Positions 5,066-6,732 of a stretch of DNA of 6,732 nt are shown piece by piece. Origin of the DNA: an uncultured Clostridia bacterium (GTDB taxonomy: Bacteria; Bacillota; Clostridia; Christensenellales; UBA1242); the NCBI GenBank assembly GCA_946615295.1, contig CAMOHL010000042.1, positions 1-6,732 of the forward strand, read 5' to 3'. The position numbers were made by a program, and so were the translations under genes. The notes beneath the pieces were generated by a model that made no database searches, was not told where the DNA came from, and saw nothing but the letters and a program-made list of their open reading frames with translations. Numbering within the stretch: position 1 is the first letter of the stretch; each line of letters starts with the position of its first letter.

Positions 5066-6655
5066 TTACTCTTTATCTAGTTTATTTTTTACATCATCCA
5101 TAAGTTTTTTTGCTCTCTTGATTGCCAAATCACTTTTAGCAACCAACAAAACAGGAGTGTTTTCATACTTTTTGTATGAACTCATATCTTTTACAGGAAT
5201 TGGAGAATCGTTGTAGTCATTGATATCAAGTTTGTAGTAAACTTTGAGACCCCTTTGTCCTGCAACTGTTACCATTGCATACTTTGTGTTTTTGTATGTA
5301 AATATTTCTGCTTTCTTTGTGAGTGATGATTTGAAACCCAAACTTTCAAAGTAGTTTTTTAAATCTTTGAAATGTTGTCTTGTTTCTGGCTTTGCTCTTC
5401 TTAACTTTTGTTCAAATGTATAGTTGTTTGCCTTGATATTTGCAAAAGCATTTTCATCTTCTTCGTTCAAAATTTCTTCGAGCTCTTGCTCTTCTTCTTT
5501 TGTGATGTCAACATCACTAACAACATCATATTTTTGTTTTAAATCATCAAACAATTTTTTTGCTCTTTTGAGAGCTAGTTCACTCTTTACTACCAATAAA
5601 ACAGGAGTGTTTTCATATTTTTTTACTTCGCTTCTATCCTTTAATGGCATTGGAGAGTCAACATAATCGTTGATGTCGAGTTTGTAATAAACTTTGAGAC
5701 CCTTTTGTCCTGCAACATCAATCATTGCATACTTTGTGTTTTTGTATGAAAATGTTTCTGCAGGTTTTGTGAGTGCTGATTTGAAACCCAAACCTTCAGC
5801 ATACTCTTTAAGTTCTTTGAAATAATCTTTTGCAATTTGGAAAGATTTTTCAAGTTTTTGTTCAAAAGTGAACTCATTGTTTTTTCTCAATTTAAGTTTG
5901 TCAATATCGCCCTTGTGAATTTTTTCATCTTCTGACTCTATTTTTTCTTCGTTTACATATTCGCTTATTTGTTCGTTATAATCTTTGAAATCTTTTTCAT
6001 AAGAATAGTTGTCATAACCATTTGAATTTTCAAAGTAGAATCTGTCATTGTTTTCTTCAACAGGTTCTTCTTCTGTTTCATAAGGTTCTTCAACTACAAT
6101 TTCAGTTGTTTCGACTTCTTCATTTTCTTCTTCGTTTGGTTTTTCAAATCCAACTTCTGATTTATATTGATTATACAATGCAGATGTTTTGAAGAGATAA
6201 GCATACTCAAGTTTGAATATTCTCTTTATCAAAGCAACATATCCCAAAAGGAATATTGCCAAAAATACTATGCAAATTGGCAAGATTTTTGCTTCGAGCA
6301 TAACAGCAACAAATCCACAGCCAAAGGCAAGAAGTGTTGTTGCCATAACAAAAGCAATTATGCCAACAACTGCATTCTTTTCTCTTTTGAACATTGTTTT
6401 TAAAGTGAATAATACCGTAAACAAAAATCCAAAATACAAAATGCAACTTTCAATCAAAACCACAATGTTTGAATTGAAAATATCAAATTTGATTGCACTG
6501 ATAAAAATGTTGACTGCATCTGTTGCAACAAACAAGTTGTCTGTCAATCTAAGCCAAATTGATGTCCAAACACAACAAATTGCTGTTAGCGCAAACACAA
6601 AAGAAAGAATAAAGTCTAATGATTTTGGTTTTAAAACACCATATTGTTTAAACAT
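5066..6655 (-). CDS. Four-helix membrane protein with acidic linker and tandem C-terminal domain of unknown function
   Basis: The 529-residue product has no recognised function. Four hydrophobic helices are predicted at about 14-35, 63-86, 95-120 and 124-145. A linker rich in Glu and aromatic residues (about 171-250) leads to two copies of one domain at residues 261-377 and 411-527. They are separated by an acidic spacer (EEEQELEEILNEEDEN, 387-402). The copies align without gaps, offset by exactly 150 residues, with 81 of 117 positions identical by my count. Both share TFEQKL, TKYAM, VAGQ, GLKVYYKLDINDY, KKYENTPVLLV and KRAKKL. From memory the domain resembles one recurring in hypothetical Bacillota proteins (pattern: ...LxLYLxLDPxxY...DVSxxKKYExTPxMxKIKSxRxLKYAxEL...); I cannot name a Pfam entry. 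The ATG at 6653-6655 has AAGGGGG eight bases upstream. The gene heads the pilus operon, and its stop is two bases from a prepilin start. By position it could be a pilus-associated membrane factor, but that is inference only. Confidence 0.8.
   Translation of the reverse strand: MFKQYGVLKPKSLDFILSFVFALTAICCVWTSIWLRLTDNLFVATDAVNIFISAIKFDIFNSNIVVLIESCILYFGFLFTVLFTLKTMFKREKNAVVGIIAFVMATTLLAFGCGFVAVMLEAKILPICIVFLAIFLLGYVALIKRIFKLEYAYLFKTSALYNQYKSEVGFEKPNEEENEEVETTEIVVEEPYETEEEPVEENNDRFYFENSNGYDNYSYEKDFKDYNEQISEYVNEEKIESEDEKIHKGDIDKLKLRKNNEFTFEQKLEKSFQIAKDYFKELKEYAEGLGFKSALTKPAETFSYKNTKYAMIDVAGQKGLKVYYKLDINDYVDSPMPLKDRSEVKKYENTPVLLVVKSELALKRAKKLFDDLKQKYDVVSDVDITKEEEQELEEILNEEDENAFANIKANNYTFEQKLRRAKPETRQHFKDLKNYFESLGFKSSLTKKAEIFTYKNTKYAMVTVAGQRGLKVYYKLDINDYNDSPIPVKDMSSYKKYENTPVLLVAKSDLAIKRAKKLMDDVKNKLDKE
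5075..5425 (-). repeat. Second copy of the tandem domain repeat (encodes residues 411-527)
   Basis: This in-frame coding repeat pairs with 5525-5875 at an offset of 450 bases. The two share long identical DNA stretches, such as the ACTTTGAGACCC and CAAAACAGGAGTGTTTTCATA segments on the + strand. High DNA-level likeness suggests recent duplication or ongoing gene conversion. Confidence 0.8.
5525..5875 (-). repeat. First copy of the tandem domain repeat (encodes residues 261-377)
   Basis: This is the partner of 5075-5425. The first 20 residues after TFEQKL are the least alike between the copies, while the central KVYYKLDINDY block is identical, so the core is likely under stronger constraint. 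A repeat of this size can recombine and change copy number between strains. Confidence 0.8.
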
Positions 6656-6663
6656 TTTATTTT

Positions 6664-6670
6664 CCCCCTT
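6664..6670 (-). promoter_or_regulatory. Shine-Dalgarno site of the 529-residue membrane protein
   Basis: AAGGGGG on the minus strand ends eight bases before the ATG at 6655. The G-run departs from the AGGAGG form, but the position is right, and it is the only purine-rich G cluster nearby. It lies directly after the U-run of the hairpin, so hairpin and ribosome site form one compact leader. Confidence 0.55.
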
Positions 6671-6676
6671 TTTTTG

Positions 6677-6707
6677 AAAAAAACCTAAGTTAAGATTAGC
6701 TTAGGTT
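6677..6707 (-). terminator. Terminator-like hairpin with a 7-U run directly upstream of the operon
   Basis: The arms 6682-6692 and 6697-6707 pair as an 11-bp stem with one G-U wobble (outer eight pairs perfect: AACCTAAG with CTTAGGTT) around a four-base loop. On the minus strand the stem runs straight into seven T (complement of A 6677-6683), the form of an intrinsic terminator. It ends about 21 bases before the first ATG, too close for a separate promoter between them. It may end an upstream transcript, or act as an attenuator through which the operon is read. On the + strand the hairpin is followed by CATTTTTGTTTTG, so a bidirectional terminator is also possible. Confidence 0.6.
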
Positions 6708-6732
6708 CATTTTTGTTTTGTTGTTATTAAGC

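Noticed and set aside
5075..5875. Direct repeats as a CRISPR array or mobile element ends
   Set aside because: There are only two copies, each 351 bases, in frame and encoding a conserved protein domain. There are no short repeat-spacer units, terminal inverted repeats or transposase.
6207..6446. 79-codon minus-strand frame overlapping the same gene
   Set aside because: It is an out-of-frame reading inside the membrane-helix region, with high Cys/Trp/His content typical of a shifted hydrophobic gene, and no ribosome site.
6213..6677. 154-codon open frame on the + strand opposite the membrane-protein gene
   Set aside because: It is antisense to a well-supported coding gene and rich in Asn/Lys/Thr from the AT-rich complement, with no family motif. 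It is a shadow frame, as are the other + strand frames, for example 1563-1910.

Overview
The window is an AT-rich, fully minus-strand stretch that reads as one tightly packed type IV pilus (T4P) or pseudopilus operon. AT-richness, ATG starts with purine-rich Shine-Dalgarno sites, TGA used as a stop and lysine-rich class III prepilin leaders suggest a low-GC Bacillota (Clostridia-like) bacterium. The tandem domain of the first gene also resembles a domain I recall from hypothetical proteins of that phylum. The organism call is inference from style, not from a marker gene.

Layout in the direction of transcription (high to low coordinates): a hairpin with a U-run lies just upstream of the first gene (6677-6707). 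A 529-residue membrane protein follows (5066-6655), with four N-terminal helices, an acidic linker and two near-identical C-terminal domains. Then come a type IV prepilin (4593-5063), a diverged PilM-like cytoplasmic protein (3637-4590), a second type IV prepilin (3232-3630), and a PilX/GspK-like minor prepilin without Glu5 (2793-3230). Next are the prepilin peptidase PilD (1993-2796) and the platform protein PilC (785-1996). After a 107-base spacer comes the N-terminal third of the assembly ATPase PilB, cut by the window edge (1-677). Every junction from the 529-residue gene to pilC is between a 4-base overlap and 6 bases, so co-translation or translational coupling is very likely.

The genes form a coherent machine. 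PilD cleaves and probably N-methylates the three prepilins. PilC is the inner-membrane platform and PilB the ATPase that powers assembly. The PilM-like protein would sit at the cytoplasmic face. No pilN, pilO, pilT or obvious outer-membrane secretin is visible here, although both ends of the cluster lie outside the window.

The most unusual elements are the uncharacterised tandem-domain membrane protein that leads the operon, the loss of nucleotide-binding motifs in the PilM-like protein, and the pilC-pilB spacer. That spacer holds seven A-tracts centred about 10.5 bp apart, the pattern expected of intrinsically curved DNA. No intergenic stretch exceeds 300 bases.
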